A stretch of DNA of 64,000 nt from Campylorhamphus procurvoides (lineage: Eukaryota > Chordata > Aves > Passeriformes > Dendrocolaptidae). A program made the translations under genes and the position numbers. The DNA is taken from assembly GCA_013396655.1 (NCBI GenBank), contig WBMV01003337.1, positions 705,028 through 769,027 of the forward strand. Reading direction: 5' to 3'. The notes below the pieces were generated by a model. It was not told the origin of the DNA and did no database searches. It was given only the letters and a program-made list of their open reading frames with translations. Each line of letters begins with the position of its first letter. Position 1 is the stretch's first letter. Below are positions 26,196-39,231 of the stretch, piece by piece.

Positions 26196-28563
26196 CTGAA
26201 AAACAGAAACTAGATCAATATTCCCAAAAAGGTGCCTGGTCATACAGATAGCTATGTTCTTCAGTGAGAATGAGGGTGATATATTACCCTTTCAATATTA
26301 CACAACATCAAAAAGCTCTTTCTGAGTTTACTGTAAATAAAATTTCTCCAAGTTTCCACATATGTGTTTTGGCCCTGTAATATAAGTACTTCACACCTAA
26401 ATAAAATCAAGAGAAATTTCAATATTATTTTGGAGGTAAGAATATATTTAAACAGGTGGTGTTCCCTCAGAATGATACGCTGAGCAAAACAGCTTGAATA
26501 AACCATAACATAGAAAGTACATGTACTTAAGGAAATATTTTCAACAAAGCCAGGATTGTGTATATTTTGCTCAAACCCTGTGCCACAATGCCAGTCTGCT
26601 GGTAAGGCCTGTCCTTAGGGAGTGACTTTTTCCTTGGAACAGTAAATCACATTATAATTTACACATATGTATGATAAACCTAAGCCAAATGGTAGCTCAT
26701 CCTTTGGAAAATGAAGATTAATTAACTTGTAAAGGCCATTACTCTAACACCTGTTTTATTTAAAGAGTTTAATCAACACACCAGAAATTCAGTAGTAAGA
26801 ACCAGAGCAATTTCATTGTACTTTAAAATACATTTCTGATTTGTCCAGCTTAGAGTAAGTTCTGTTCGAAAATAAGCAATAGAAAGCAACCTAAAAGAGC
26901 AGTAACAAATTCCATAGAATGAAGTATTCATGTTATAATGCCTTAAGGAAATTTATAAGCAATTTCCTAGAATATTCTCACAGAGTAAAACATGAAGTTA
27001 CCAGGAAACCCCATTACAGATTCTGGCCTCATCGCCGCCACCCACCCCTGTCCCCACCAATGTTTGTGGCAAAAATAAAGAAAGTAAAACACAGCAAAAT
27101 GGATTTCTGAAAGGAAACTGCCTACCTGGCATGGTGCCTATTAGTATGGAACAAATAAATTATATACATTTTAGACAATTCTATAATTTCTACTCTGACA
27201 AAAATACTATCAATGGATGTTCTCTTACAGGTTAGGAGTTCACACTGCTGTTAGACTTTCTTCAATGCTAAAGGAAAGCTAAAGCTTTCTGATTAAAGGG
27301 TTCAGGGAAGTAAAGAGAGAAAACACTTCAGGTATATTTGTCCATCTTTATGTAGTTTGCTTATTTTGGAACAAGTAATAGTTGTTTACTCTTAAGTTGT
27401 TGAAAGTTGATGGATGACCTACAATTTGTTTATGGTTCTGAGTGACACAGGAGACATTAGGGGCTTTTATGTCCCAGTATCCTTGTCAAATTCTCCCTTT
27501 TTTTCTTGGCCATACTGATTCTGCTTTGGATTTGATACAGAAGGTACTGATCTACCTGCAGGGGACTACAGTTAAAAAAAAAATAAATGGTTACACCTTA
27601 ATAAATTCACTAAAAATTAGAAAGAACAGAGAGATGAACAAAGTAGCATAGCAGAGAACAATTACAAAATACTATTCTGTTGTTACTCTACTGTACTATG
27701 TTACATAAAATATGCATAAATAAGATCATACAGGAATAAAAGAATTATAACAACTAATTTAAAATCTCTCCTGCAGTACACAGAGACAAGTTTCCTATCT
27801 TTAAATTTTGAATCGAATATTTCAGACAGATTTTTTTTTTTGCTTTAACAACTGTATACAACTGTTTTCTTGAGTTTAATCTTCATTCACTAGGCTTGTT
27901 AATCAAAATCACAGATCTCTGTCTGAATGTAAAATAGTATTTCCTATGGGAAAATAGGAAACAGCAAAACCTTAATTACACATTACTGTATCTTTAGATT
28001 TCAAGAAACTCCCAATAAAATGTTAGCAAGGGTGCTTGATAAATTACAACACTAAGTCTTGAGAGTTATATTCTCTCCAAGTGTTGCATTTGGTATAACA
28101 GGAGTGCTGTTCTTTCTTGGTTCATGAAACAAGACATAATGCTACCTCACCACCTCTACTCCCTCAGGGACCATTTCTGAGAAATGTTACTTTTCAGTAC
28201 TTCTAGCAAAGGAATTTTAGCTCTTTCTGCAAAAGAAACATGAAAATCCAGAGTTAGAGGCTGACTGAGGTTTTCCACTGCCCCTGTTTCTGTATCCATC
28301 CGTATTTCTTTAAGTTACTGAGCAAATGAACATGTCTAGACAACAGTCCCATTTTACTGAGCCTAATCCATAATGGGCAGTGAAACAACCAATGAATACC
28401 AAAGGAACAATTCTTTTTAAACTGATCAGGCTTCTGTCCTCTCAGCTCACACTGAATGATCCAAAATAACTTTGGTTTTACTATCTTGGCTGTTCAGTAA
28501 AACTGGCACTTACATATCTGAAAGTTTGGACAAAGGCAACTGCATACTAGGTGCAAGGTTTAT

Positions 28564-28590
28564 ATACAACTCTGAAAACTAGAGTTGTAT
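28564..28590. repeat. Perfect 10-bp hairpin with a 7-base loop
   Basis: ATACAACTCT (28564-28573), loop GAAAACT, AGAGTTGTAT (28581-28590), in AT-rich non-coding sequence. Confidence 0.55.
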
Positions 28591-28734
28591 TGTTAGTTAT
28601 TTTTCAGAGATAATATTTGGCATTAATACTATGAATCATGGATATGCTTGGAGCCCTTCACTAACAGCAGGGATAAGGTTTTCTAGTTAATAAATAATGA
28701 TTTATAGTTACTAGGTAGTTTATATGGACTGTGC

Positions 28735-28855
28735 AGACAAGTAAACTGCAGTACAGGAAATATAATTATTTTTCTGAGGTCACACAGTGGATCCAGCAGA
28801 GGAAAGAGGTCACATATGAGATTTTTTAGAGCTCTTTCCCCCATCTTATTAGACT
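28735..28855 (+). repeat. Possible MIR/CORE-SINE-like ancient SINE remnant
   Basis: GACAAGTAAACTGCAGTACAGG followed by TGAGGTCACACAGTGGATCC and GCAGAGG resembles the conserved 3' half of MIR-type SINEs, which survive as very old copies in amniotes. Divergence is high and the 5' half is not visible. Confidence 0.35.
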
Positions 28856-29264
28856 AGCAATTCTTATTCCAAACTGCTATTTGTTTTCTTTTACATGAGG
28901 ACTAGTATTTAGAAATATTTCCTTTGTTTGAAACAGACAGCAAAGTCACATGTGTCCCAAAAGATCAAGGCATAAACACTCACAGTCATGAGAAAGGTAA
29001 ATTTGGATTGTGCAAAACAACCTCATCTGCTGCAGAAGCAGATTTACTTCTGCAATTAAGACAACTGTGGGCATAACTGATAACACACATTTTAACTTCT
29101 TTTGCATGAACAATTATGCAGTTAAATGTGTAGAGTGCAGTGAATTGTACCCACAAAATCAGAGGCTGAGATTATACCTTTTAAAAAGATCTAGGCCTTA
29201 TGGGGTGCCAGATAATTGTATATTCCCTAAAAGAGAAGAGGGGGGTTATTTCCTGACCGTTTTT

Positions 29265-29480
29265 AAGAAAATGGGACCATTTAAGTTAATTATCTGTGTT
29301 GGCTCATTTGAACACCTGTTGGGTTTAATTCACTAGCACCTGGTACCAATTGCGGGAACAGGCGTGAGGGTTACTAATTGACAAATTATGTTGTTTCTGT
29401 TTCTTCTGTTTCCATTTCAACTCTTTTTCCTGCTCAGTTTTTAGTAAGCAAACTTAAGCAGGATTCAAGGCAAAAATGCA
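29265..29480. promoter_or_regulatory. Candidate conserved non-coding element
   Basis: AAGTTAATTATCTG, GAACACCTGTTGGG, GCACCTGGTACCAATTGC and CTAATTGACAAATTATG combine E-boxes with homeodomain-like sites in 120 bases. No coding frame of note. Confidence 0.25.
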
Positions 29481-32439
29481 GAGATAACAGACTGCCATTA
29501 GAGAATGCAATAGTTTTCTCCATGAGCACATGTAGCATGCAAAGTTTGAAGCCTGACTAGCACCCATATTCTGGAAATCTCAGTAGCACATGCACCAAGT
29601 TAAAGATACCAAGTATAAGGACAGGTTGAAGTGATCATTTACAAGAGCTGCTAAATGCATTTGTCTGGAATATTTTAGATTGAGATTTTAGGGGACAATA
29701 ATTTGGTTACTTTATTGGGGAGGGTGGGAATTTAACTAACACCAAGAACAGGAAACAGAACTTTTAAATTCTTGATTTGTTGTCACTGGACATTCAGAAT
29801 CCAATAAGTATTCCACTGGAACAATTACAATGTTGTAGACATAAACAGAAGAACCTTCAAATTAGTTATGGCACACAGTAAATGGAAGAATAAGATGCCT
29901 GAAATTAGTAAAAATGTTTCTAATGCCATGGAGAAAGTTGACATCACCAGAGAAAAGTCTTGATACATACAGAAAGGTTATAGAGTTTAAAACCAAACCC
30001 ATTGTAACTATGGCAAAAAGGAGCAACTCGAATAAAAATAAATCTTGATTTATCATACTAAAGAAAGCTAGAGACAAAGCTTTAGATTTAGTTCAGAGAA
30101 ATCTCATGTACAGCCACCAAAGACTGATCCACAGAAGTGTGAAATACCCCACAGTTTTTATCAAGTGAAAATATTTGTGTACGTGCTAAATGCACTTGTG
30201 TAGTACATCTATTTTAGCCCTTATCCTTCTTGTCAAATGCTTGTTCTGCAGAATCACAGAAAGTGATGCTCTTGCAAGCCATCCAACCCAAATGTCATCA
30301 TTTTGGTCAAAGGAAGAAAAAGCAATGTGTTCTCACCTAGCACAAGCCTTTGCCTCTAGCAAGTTTATACTCTGTGTTGAGTCTGGGTCTCCTGCATCTT
30401 CAGTAACTAGTGTGACCACTGGGCTGACACACAAAAAGATTCTATCTCTGCCAGTTACTAGAAGAAAAGCATGATTTTTACTGTATTCTGTCAGGAAACT
30501 GCCTGGTTTGGTCATAACTCTCCTCTGAACTGCCCAGCATATCCCAAGGAATGGAGGTCTGGGTGCACAAAAAGATCCAGATCCAGATAGGCTGAGTGAA
30601 TTTAAGATAGGAAAGTGAGAGGTCACTTTTTTAAAGTGAGAGCTCTAAGCAGATTTCTTCTCAGAATCATTAGGCATCCTTAGGGCATCCCCAGTCCTTC
30701 ACTGAATCAAATTTTTCAAGTCCTCACATACTTTTGGAAATATGCTCAAATAATTTGCAGAACAGGAATGCATACATAAGCTTTTTGCTGAACTGGAGTT
30801 GTAAGTCAGACACAAGAGGATTTGGGCTCTAGGCATTTCATTTCCTTGTAAAAGTCAATCTGAAAAAGGACCTGAGAAATATCACATGCTGTACACATAA
30901 ATTTTATATTTAGGGTCTTACTTTTTCCTCTTCAGTGAAGCATACTCACATACCTGTAAATTTCACCAAAAATCACAGCATTAACACATAATTATAAACC
31001 AGAGTTCACCTTCAATGTGCTCAAAAGTTCTTCTAATAGAAACAAAATTTAATACCGAAGAAGAAAAGTAAACCACCCCACTACCTAAAACATCACCTTC
31101 CATCGAATTAGACCTAAGAAAATGATAAATTCTCACAGTGAAAAGTGAACAGAATGAATGACTATTTTTATAGTTAAAAGGTATCTCAATCCATTTCATA
31201 TATAAGAGGTAGGAAAAAATGGAATAGAGCACATTTTCAAAATGTAGCTTAAAGTAATTAGAAATTATAGTATCAAACCAAAGTATATGTATCCATAAAA
31301 ATATTTATTGCAAAATTAGATTTACCATATGCTTCATGAATATTGTACTCAGTATATGAATATACTCTGCAGACTATTCACAAAAAACATGTGGTGGTGA
31401 TACAGTCTTTGTGTTTCTTAGAAACTTAAAAATATTCTGCTATCATGTCATCTATTTGCTCCCACATTTTAGGAGATAAAAAAAAACCTAAATGTGTCTG
31501 GAAAAGTTTTAACTAGTATAAAGATCAGAATAATCAAAATTAGTAACAAAACTGCATTAATTAGTATTTCTGGTAAATAATTAATTATCAACCCTTTGCA
31601 TAGCCCCCGGCCAAAACTATATGTGGTCTCAAACTGACAACACATAAATGCCCAGAGGTATCCACTAACTTCAACAGAGCTTGAGATCATCTGTTTAGCT
31701 ATAAGAATGTAGAAACTTTTAAATTAAAATTTTTATTGTTCAAGTATTGTTCTGGAATATAGGATTGCTGCACCTATGTTTGAAACGCCAGTTTTAATCA
31801 TACAGAATGACTTGCGACTTCATAAATTTTTGGTACAGATGATAGGGATTTCCTGGTGGGAGACTCTGGTGCCAAATGCATTTACTCCTATGCAGGAGCT
31901 CATGTGTCACATGGCACCAAGGGGTTAAATTTTACACGCAGAATTCTCTACATGATAATGCACTTTCATGTTCCCCATCTGGCTATTGTAAAATCACAAA
32001 GACAGTGAAGGCACAAGCATGAAGTAGAAATGGGTTGTCCTGATTTTCAATGGTACTGAGTCTCTGCAACTCCTGCTGAAGATGGGAGCCACAGGTGCTC
32101 CATAACTCTGGAAACCAGGCCCTTATTAGGAAAACTTTGTGGGCATTAGATAAAGAATTTGGAACATTGTCATTTCTAATTTAAGTTCCCATTTTTCTCT
32201 TGGTAATACCCTGAAAACCTAAGGGTTTTACTAGAAATGGAAAAACATTAAACACTGCAACATGTAATACATGTGAAAACCATAAGCATGATAGAATGCA
32301 AATAAGGTAACTGAGGGCTTCAAATGGAACATGCAGATGGAATGTAGGAGGTAAGGAACAAAAAGGAAGACTCTCCTTCACAATCTGCCTATTGAAGCTG
32401 AGGAATTCTCTGCCACAAGTAAATTTTTGTGTGACTGAA

Positions 32440-32515
32440 TGGGTGTGTGGTGCTTAATTGCCACCTGGGGTTAAACTGTGACAGTCCCTTTTGGTGCCCA
32501 ATGTGAGGCATGAAG
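32440..32515 (+). mobile_element. Endogenous retrovirus remnant: LTR end and primer-binding-site-like sequence
   Basis: GGGGTTAAACTGTGACA, ending at 32483, resembles the 3' end of avian ERVK-type LTRs. TGGTGCCCAATGTGAGGC at 32492-32509 resembles a lysine-tRNA-type primer binding site with a few transitions. No LTR start, gag or pol was recognised nearby, so this is a small decayed fragment. Confidence 0.45.
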
Positions 32516-33744
32516 GGTTGAGCAATATGAAACACTGGCTAATCACATACAGGAAAGATTGAAGCATGAAGACAGGATGACTGTCTGAAGCACTGTCTCA
32601 TCCAGAAAATTTTCCATTAAGGAAGCAACTTACAACTGCTAGGAGTAGATCAGCTGGAGGTACAAATGGATTCATGTGTTTCAAGAGCTCATTTCTGATC
32701 GTTTTTGACCAAAGGATGTCTGTAGGCTCTGAGCACATTCCTTGGCATGAGGGAATTAGTTATCAGCCTATGATGAACATCTCTTAACATTCAGAAACCT
32801 CTCAAACTTGAAGAAAAAATCTAAAATATAGTTCTGCATTGAAATTAATGCTTAAAGTTGTTGCACATTCACTGTGGAAGTGCAAATGGAAGTCAATTAA
32901 TGTGGGGTTGCACTTGTAGATATTTTATAGTTCAGACAGCAAGTCTGCTGCCTACTTCATCAATGAAGAAAAATATTGTAAATTAAAATCTACACTTCCT
33001 GAAATGTTCTAGAGCATGGAGAGAAGGAATGATTTACTATGAACTATAGGAAGGTCTTGTTACATGCGATTGTGTTCATATGGAATTTAGTCTCAAGCTT
33101 CCTGAATATACTTGGTGAAAAGTCATGAAGTCACATAGATGGTAGTTTTCCATATCTTCAGTTTCCTGAAGTAGGACAGTATGGTACTCACAGTATGGCA
33201 GGGCTGCATGAAAATTACCTAATTTTCCAGACCACTGTGCACTTACACATTTGCTTGTGGTTATTCTCACACACACAAGAATGCACTGAAACTTTGGAAA
33301 AAAAGCTTCCTGTTCAGCAATACTCAGGAGGAAAGAAGAAAGCTGCATGCTGATCCAGAATGGTTCTTTTGTAGATGAAGGTGTAAGGCAAAAACAGTGC
33401 TCCATTTAGAATACAGAAAGCTATTTATCCTTCCACATACCAGAATACTTTTGAATGATTCACAGACATTTCTCTTTCTACATAGTGTTGAAGGCAGCTA
33501 AAGTAGAAATTAAGGTTTGCTGTCATCAGTGTTATCTTTAAGCAGCCATATCCTCTGTTTTAATTTCAACTACAAAACAGCACAACTGTTTCATCAGACA
33601 GCTGAAAGTTCAGTATTTTCACAGTGACAAGACCTGCAGCCCAGCCAGCAAGCTGGGAGCTCCCAGGTTCTCTTCGCACTAAATTTCACTCCAGAATGGC
33701 CCTATAGCTCAATTTTCTCTATTTTTTTTAATTAAAAAGAGGAA

Positions 33745-33755
33745 GGGGGGGGGGG
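33745..33755 (+). repeat. G11 homopolymer
   Basis: Eleven consecutive G follow a T/A-rich stretch and GAGGAA. An 8-G run also occurs at 56583-56590. Both are prone to length error. Confidence 0.7.
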
Positions 33756-34099
33756 AGTAATTGTTTTATTATTAAATTAATCAAACCTGACCCAAAGTCA
33801 TACTTCAATATTACGTCAAAACGTATCAAAAATCAGGTAAATTTTATTTGGGGAAGGAATACAGCGTAAGGCTTCTCCTCGTTAACAGGATTATCAGAAG
33901 CCCATGGGACACAAGCAAAACATGTTAATGGATTTGGGAGTTTTGGATAAGACCCCTAACAAGTGTTCTGTTGCTTAGATTGCATTTTTTTAAATTTTCC
34001 ACCCTACTGGGTTCCACTGAGGCAATACAGCAACTTTATGTACCATATAAGCAAGAGGTAGAATACAAGCGAAAGAAATTACATCTCTTCAAAACTCAC

Positions 34100-34185
34100 T
34101 GCTGTCCACTGGTTGTCAGGTAATTCATTAGCTGTGATTTGCTGAGCAGCATCGACTTTCAGAAGTAGTTCTAAAACTTGTTTTG
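34100..34185 (-). CDS. STK33: STK33 exon, kinase subdomain XI, open but diverged
   Basis: The minus strand has acceptor GGGTTTTTTTCTAG and donor GCA|GTGAGT. The exon is 86 bases, enters in phase 1 and ends in phase 0. It reads KQVLELLLKVDAAQQITANE and then LPDNQWTA, corresponding to STK33 [29 protein letters not shown], ITA-EL and DNQW identify it. The HRIT arginine, which in kinases pairs with the APE glutamate, is Gln here, and the usual Pro of VDP is Ala. It is the last exon I can recognise; the tail beyond (the EMMKEW region) was not convincingly found below 34.1 kb. Confidence 0.82.
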
Positions 34186-36214
34186 CTAGAAAAAAACCCC
34201 CACAACTTATTGCCTCTCTTTTCTGTGAACCACAACCAGCTACATTTTCAACTGAGTGCTTAATTCAGCAGAGACTATTTTACTTACAGTGCTATTAAAT
34301 TAGTTCACAATATCATTTATGTCAATTTATTTTTAGCACACATTTTGCTTTTCAGAAAATGTGTATACTTAAAAACAACAAAAATATAAAAACTACTATA
34401 TATGTGGAATTCATTGCAATGCAGACAGCGTTTATTTTGTGAGAGCATTGTATACCTACCAGCCTCACTAACTGTTTCCCAGGCAAGGTTTTTAAGGCAC
34501 AAGTCTTCCCTTTTTATTAAGGTCAGTGAATGAATACCTACTATTTTTCACTGGTGAGGAAAAACTATCTATTACAAGATCACTCTGAAATCAAAAAGTT
34601 GGCAGGACTGGGAAAACTTCAGAGAACTCTACAAAAGTCACTCAAGTTCTAAAAATGTGTCTCAGAGAGATTTAAGGAATAAGGTTAAGGGGTTAAAAGG
34701 TGATTTAATCTTCATCACTAGGTATCCACAAGTAAAAGGTAATTGTTATTATATGGAATTTTTTAAGTAACAGCCAAAGGTTTAACAAGATACAACTGAA
34801 GTATAAGCTAGAAAAAATTAAACTGAACATATATAGTGTTTTGCTATTCCATAACTCTCCCATCCAAAACCCTTGGCTAAATGAAAGAGAACCTGCTGCC
34901 ACCACGTGCAATATTTCTATCACAGAAATACTGTTTTCTGCGAACACTGTATACTTAGCATTTCTGTTGATTTCATGTCCAAGTAGTATCTTCTGTTAAA
35001 CAATTGAACAATTCTGTCCTAGAAACCACTACATTTCAGTGATAAGAACCATCATTAATTCATGGACAAGTGAGTTAATAACAGTCACAAAAACTGAAAC
35101 AGCAACAAGACAAAACAGACCACTCTCAATTTAGGCATTGAAGCCCCAATCAGTTGTTTTTCTGAAAAACAGGTTTTGGTTCAAAAACAGGTCATGGACT
35201 CAGTATAAGAATTACTAGATACTTTTATTCTGTAGCCTTTTTTATATGTCAGTTTAGTCACACATAGTAGTTGCTTGTGTCCCTAAAATTGAGTGTATTG
35301 ATGTTCAAAACCCAGTTCCAAATGCTTACAGTCTATGAAGTATGTTCAGTTCTCAGCCTAAGGTGCTATTCTTCATTGAATAACAGTAAATTAAAGCAAC
35401 TGTGATTCACAGAACATTATAGAAGTATGTAATATCCTTTTACTGCTACAAAAGGTGCATTTTTGAGAACAAAAAAAATCAGAAAATTGAGAAAACAAAA
35501 CATCATTTTTAATTCTTAACTCATTGTTCTGTTGTCTAGCTATATGTCCTTTACCTACATTGTGTGACTGTTGTCTTTTTTGGCCTCATCCAAACTTAGT
35601 AATCAGTAGAAATAGGATAATAAAAAAGCAAAGATATTATATGTCAGAAAAACGTTATGACCTACACATAAGTGCCCATATTAAGAGTATATATATTCAT
35701 AAATATATACCTTGGCTGCATTCTTGTCCTGTATCTATGTTTTGTTATTTTGAGTAAAATGTTTGAATAAATGTTGTATCTACATCTCTGTACATTCAAT
35801 TTAGTCATTCTGTATCATCTGTTTCCTTTATGCTAGTTGTGTTTTTAAGGATGTGGGAACAATAAAAAAAAAATTAAAAAAAAATATTAAACTAAAACCA
35901 AATACATTCCTAACGAAAGAAAAAAAAAGAGTTTAATTATCAGATGCAGTGTTTAAACTTTCTGGGTGTTTGGTTTGTGACTATATACCAACAGAATTAT
36001 TAACCAGAAACATCAAATATAAATGTTTATTAAATGAATATACTTTCAAAGTAAACATAGATCTGTGTTTTACTAATCACATAGAATGAAAAACCATATC
36101 ACGTGGTCTGTGTTTTCAATCAAAATTTCCAAAGACAGATTAAATCTCTAATAGATTTCACATCATACTATTCATACACAACTGACTTTCAAAAATTACA
36201 GAGCAAATGCTTTT

Positions 36215-36349
36215 GAGAAACTAATACACTTATTTGTGACCATTTGAAACAACAAAAACCAAAACCAAACAAAACCCCTAATTTCATCAAATAAATTATT
36301 TGCAATAAATAATGGTTTTAGTTCTGTTCCCAAAACACAGAAGCAGCTA
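36215..36349 (-). pseudogene. STK33: Strongly diverged STK33 exon for the GEPPF..EEKLFELI region
   Basis: A normal acceptor (ACATTTTTCAG, AG at 36350-36351) on the minus strand opens a frame in the phase required by the upstream APE exon. It reads VLGTELKPLFIANNLFDEIR, which follows G-E--P-F-A---LFELIR of STK33 with small insertions and a loss of about three residues in the SSEEK part. A TTTGG/TTTTGG low-complexity stretch follows, then N..IS similar to the family's NSIS. No donor of the needed phase is evident at the right place, and the EPPF core is gone. No intact copy of the exon (no GA-CC-CC pattern) was seen between the two flanking exons. It could be eroded, or the resemblance could be partly fortuitous. 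Confidence 0.4.
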
Positions 36350-38716
36350 CTGAAAAATGTAATTGTCACATCCTGAAGGATGCCTGTCACTTTATATCAA
36401 AGTAAAATACTCTGGCATTTCATTCACGTGAGTGAATTAACCTTAATTTTTAAGGTAAACATAAAATTAATATTTTGGTGCATTTTCCCAAAAACCTTTA
36501 ATCTCAAAATGTCCTTGACAAAAGTTGCTATTCTTCTCCAATTCTTTTTCCCAATCTGTCTCAGGACTTATATCCACATGGAACTCAATTTAATGAACAG
36601 AAAGGGGCAGAATGCACTCATTTCAGAATTCTCTCCACACTAAGGCAGTGACGGACAACAGGTAACTTTGTCTGAAGAAATCAAGTAGGTGAAGCATATT
36701 ACATGGCACCTCAAAAATCTGTGAAGAAGTTCCCTGCCCCTTTAGAAAGGAGCAAGAATTACCACATTTTCTTAGTAGGTTTCTTATTGCTGTAATGGAG
36801 GAAGTAATTTGTTAGGCATCCTGTGCTTCTTTGGTTGCACAAAGGTTTTCAAGAACTATTGAAGGGACCAGAGCCTCTGAGCACTCCTGGGAGAATGAGC
36901 AAGAAATCCAACAGTGCAGATTGCACAGTAAAAAGAAGCCCCTGAGCCTTTCCTACTAGACAACAGTACATGGGCCGTACTCTTGGCAACAGGACTCTTG
37001 CTACTCTACTCTCTCAGTGTGCTGACATACTTTTGTATTTTAATAGATTTTCTTATTGTTGGTTACTACTGTGTATGCTTCTATTAGTGTATGTTAAAAT
37101 AGAAATGAAATAGAAAGTGTGAAATACACCTCAGTTTAAATTACATATAAAAATCCATCACACCAGCATTGCCCCATTATGCAGAGGCAACCCTGTGCAT
37201 TAACATTCATGGAAACAGAGTTCATGAGTCACCCCGGGGCTTGTGCTCCCCATATGGGTAGAGACTGAGCCTGTCGTAGCAATAATACCCTTGGTACCAA
37301 GATGGAGCATGCCATGTGCACTGCAAAGAGAGCCCAGGCAGCTTGGAAATTACCAGGGAGGCATTAGCTGGAGCCAGGAAGGGTCAAAGTTGTGATGGTA
37401 GCAGTAATGGCTCTAACAGTGTCTTTAAGCCCATTAGAGGATCACCAGAGGCACAAGCTGTTATTCAGGGTGGGAAGAAAAGTAATTTGCAAAAACAGAA
37501 TTAAAATCAGAAGATGATCTTAGGGCTTTTGTATTACTGTTTTCAAATTAAGCAATAAAAAGGAGTGTGAATTGCATTCTATTAATTCATACATGGTGTT
37601 TTCATTCTTGGGTAGTCAACACAACAAGGGGTGAATTAATGTTACTTTGTTCTGACACTGTTGTGATTACAAAATGCTAATTTTAAGAAATATTTATATT
37701 GCTAATTAAGGAAGAAGGTCAGAAGTTCTAAGCTCTGGTTGCAATCAACACAGTTCACTGCTCTGAATTTTACAAGTTCTGAGCTGTGAATTGTGCTGAT
37801 TGCAGGCACTGCTCTGGATTCTTATTAGCCAGTCAAACCACCCCAGTTCTACCAAACACTTTATAACATATTCTATTGTATTATGTTGTACAAATCCTAC
37901 TACCATGATGCAGACATTAATATCATGAAGTACAACAATAAAACCCATTCTGTATCAGCATAAATAGTACATATGGATTTTAGAAATAACAAAAATAAAA
38001 TAAAACCCACTGCAATAAAGCTATGAACACTTCATCATGCTGGCACAAGAGAAGAAGTGAGCTAATTTTATGGAAGAGAAACTGAGGAACCAAAACAAAG
38101 TAGAAAGAAAAAACAGAGAAAATCCAGAAAAGGTTATTAAACTGTGTCTGTGTCCACTTGTCCATGCACAGTCTTAAGCTACAAAAGGACTCAGCTGTAT
38201 GCAACAAAACCAAAATAGTCACAGAACTGAAATAATAACGAATGATAAGGTGGTGGTAGAGTTTTATTACACTGGAATTAAGGCACCATCTGGGGGCAAC
38301 TGAGAAAAGAAACAAGCAAAGTGGGGAGAAAAAACATGCAAATACATTATGAAAAAAACAGTCCCTGAATAAAATGTGACATTTTAGTTGCATCATATGC
38401 ACAGTAATTTACGTACTTTGCAACAATTTATCTTTAATTAGGGGGGTACATCTTCACATTATTTATTTATTAGGCAGCTTAAGATTTTTCAGAAAAGAAT
38501 TATTATTTTGTGACTAAGACAAATGTTAGAAGTGATCAAATACTTCAAGAAAAATATGCATGCAATCTTAAAAACTTAAAATTTCATTTCATCCTCTAAT
38601 AACAGCAAACTAATAAACTTTCAAAGGACATAGACCTGTACAGGGAGACCTGGCAGCCCTCAAACATCTCATTGCAGTTACCACAGGCAGAGGTGGAAAA
38701 GAAAAGCGTTTGCCCT

Positions 38717-38737
38717 GATTGCACAGTTTGTGCAATC
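38717..38737. repeat. 8-bp inverted repeat with C/EBP-like half sites
   Basis: GATTGCAC, loop AGTTT, GTGCAATC. The arms contain TTGCAC / GTGCAA, similar to C/EBP half sites. It lies in the intron between the APE and GEPPF exon positions of STK33. Confidence 0.4.
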
Positions 38738-39096
38738 CATTTCAGCATTTGACCAATAATTTCTTAATCAATTACTTCATTCTCATGTATAGATCCAGTC
38801 AACAATGAAAACTCTTAATTTCGTGTTGTGGTGTTTCACTGCAATATTCTCTAATATGCTGTTATTTCTGGATTATTCAGTGGTCCATATATCAAATACT
38901 CAATTTTCAATACTGAACTGTATATTTTACCTTATTTTGCATAGAAATTTTTGTTGTTTACATACAAAGGATTATAAGAGCTCAGTCTTTTGTGGAGACT
39001 TAGCACACAGGTTTATTTTTTATTTCAGTGCAAAATTGTAAGTCCTTGTATTATAAATGGGTCTGTACATCTTATATTACTTTTACAAGCTACTTA

Positions 39097-39231
<135 letters not shown>

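Larger units (their letters stand above)
26200..34095. other. Probable STK33 3' side: no convincing tail exon
   Basis: I looked on the minus strand for the STK33 tail (the NVLEMMKEWKN region). The only hint is a frame with YMKWIEIP near 31190, too weak to call. The rest is AT-rich, with the MIR-like and LTR remnants listed separately. Confidence 0.5.
34190..39095 (-). other. STK33 introns around the diverged GEPPF exon
   Basis: AT-rich intron-like sequence with A-rich runs at 35857-35935 and the 38717-38737 inverted repeat. No intact GEPPF-encoding exon was found on either side of the 36215-36349 piece. Confidence 0.5.

Noticed and set aside
30981..31232. Minus-strand YMKWIEIP as the STK33 EMMKEWKNNP tail
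   Set aside because: Only a few residues agree and no splice border fits.
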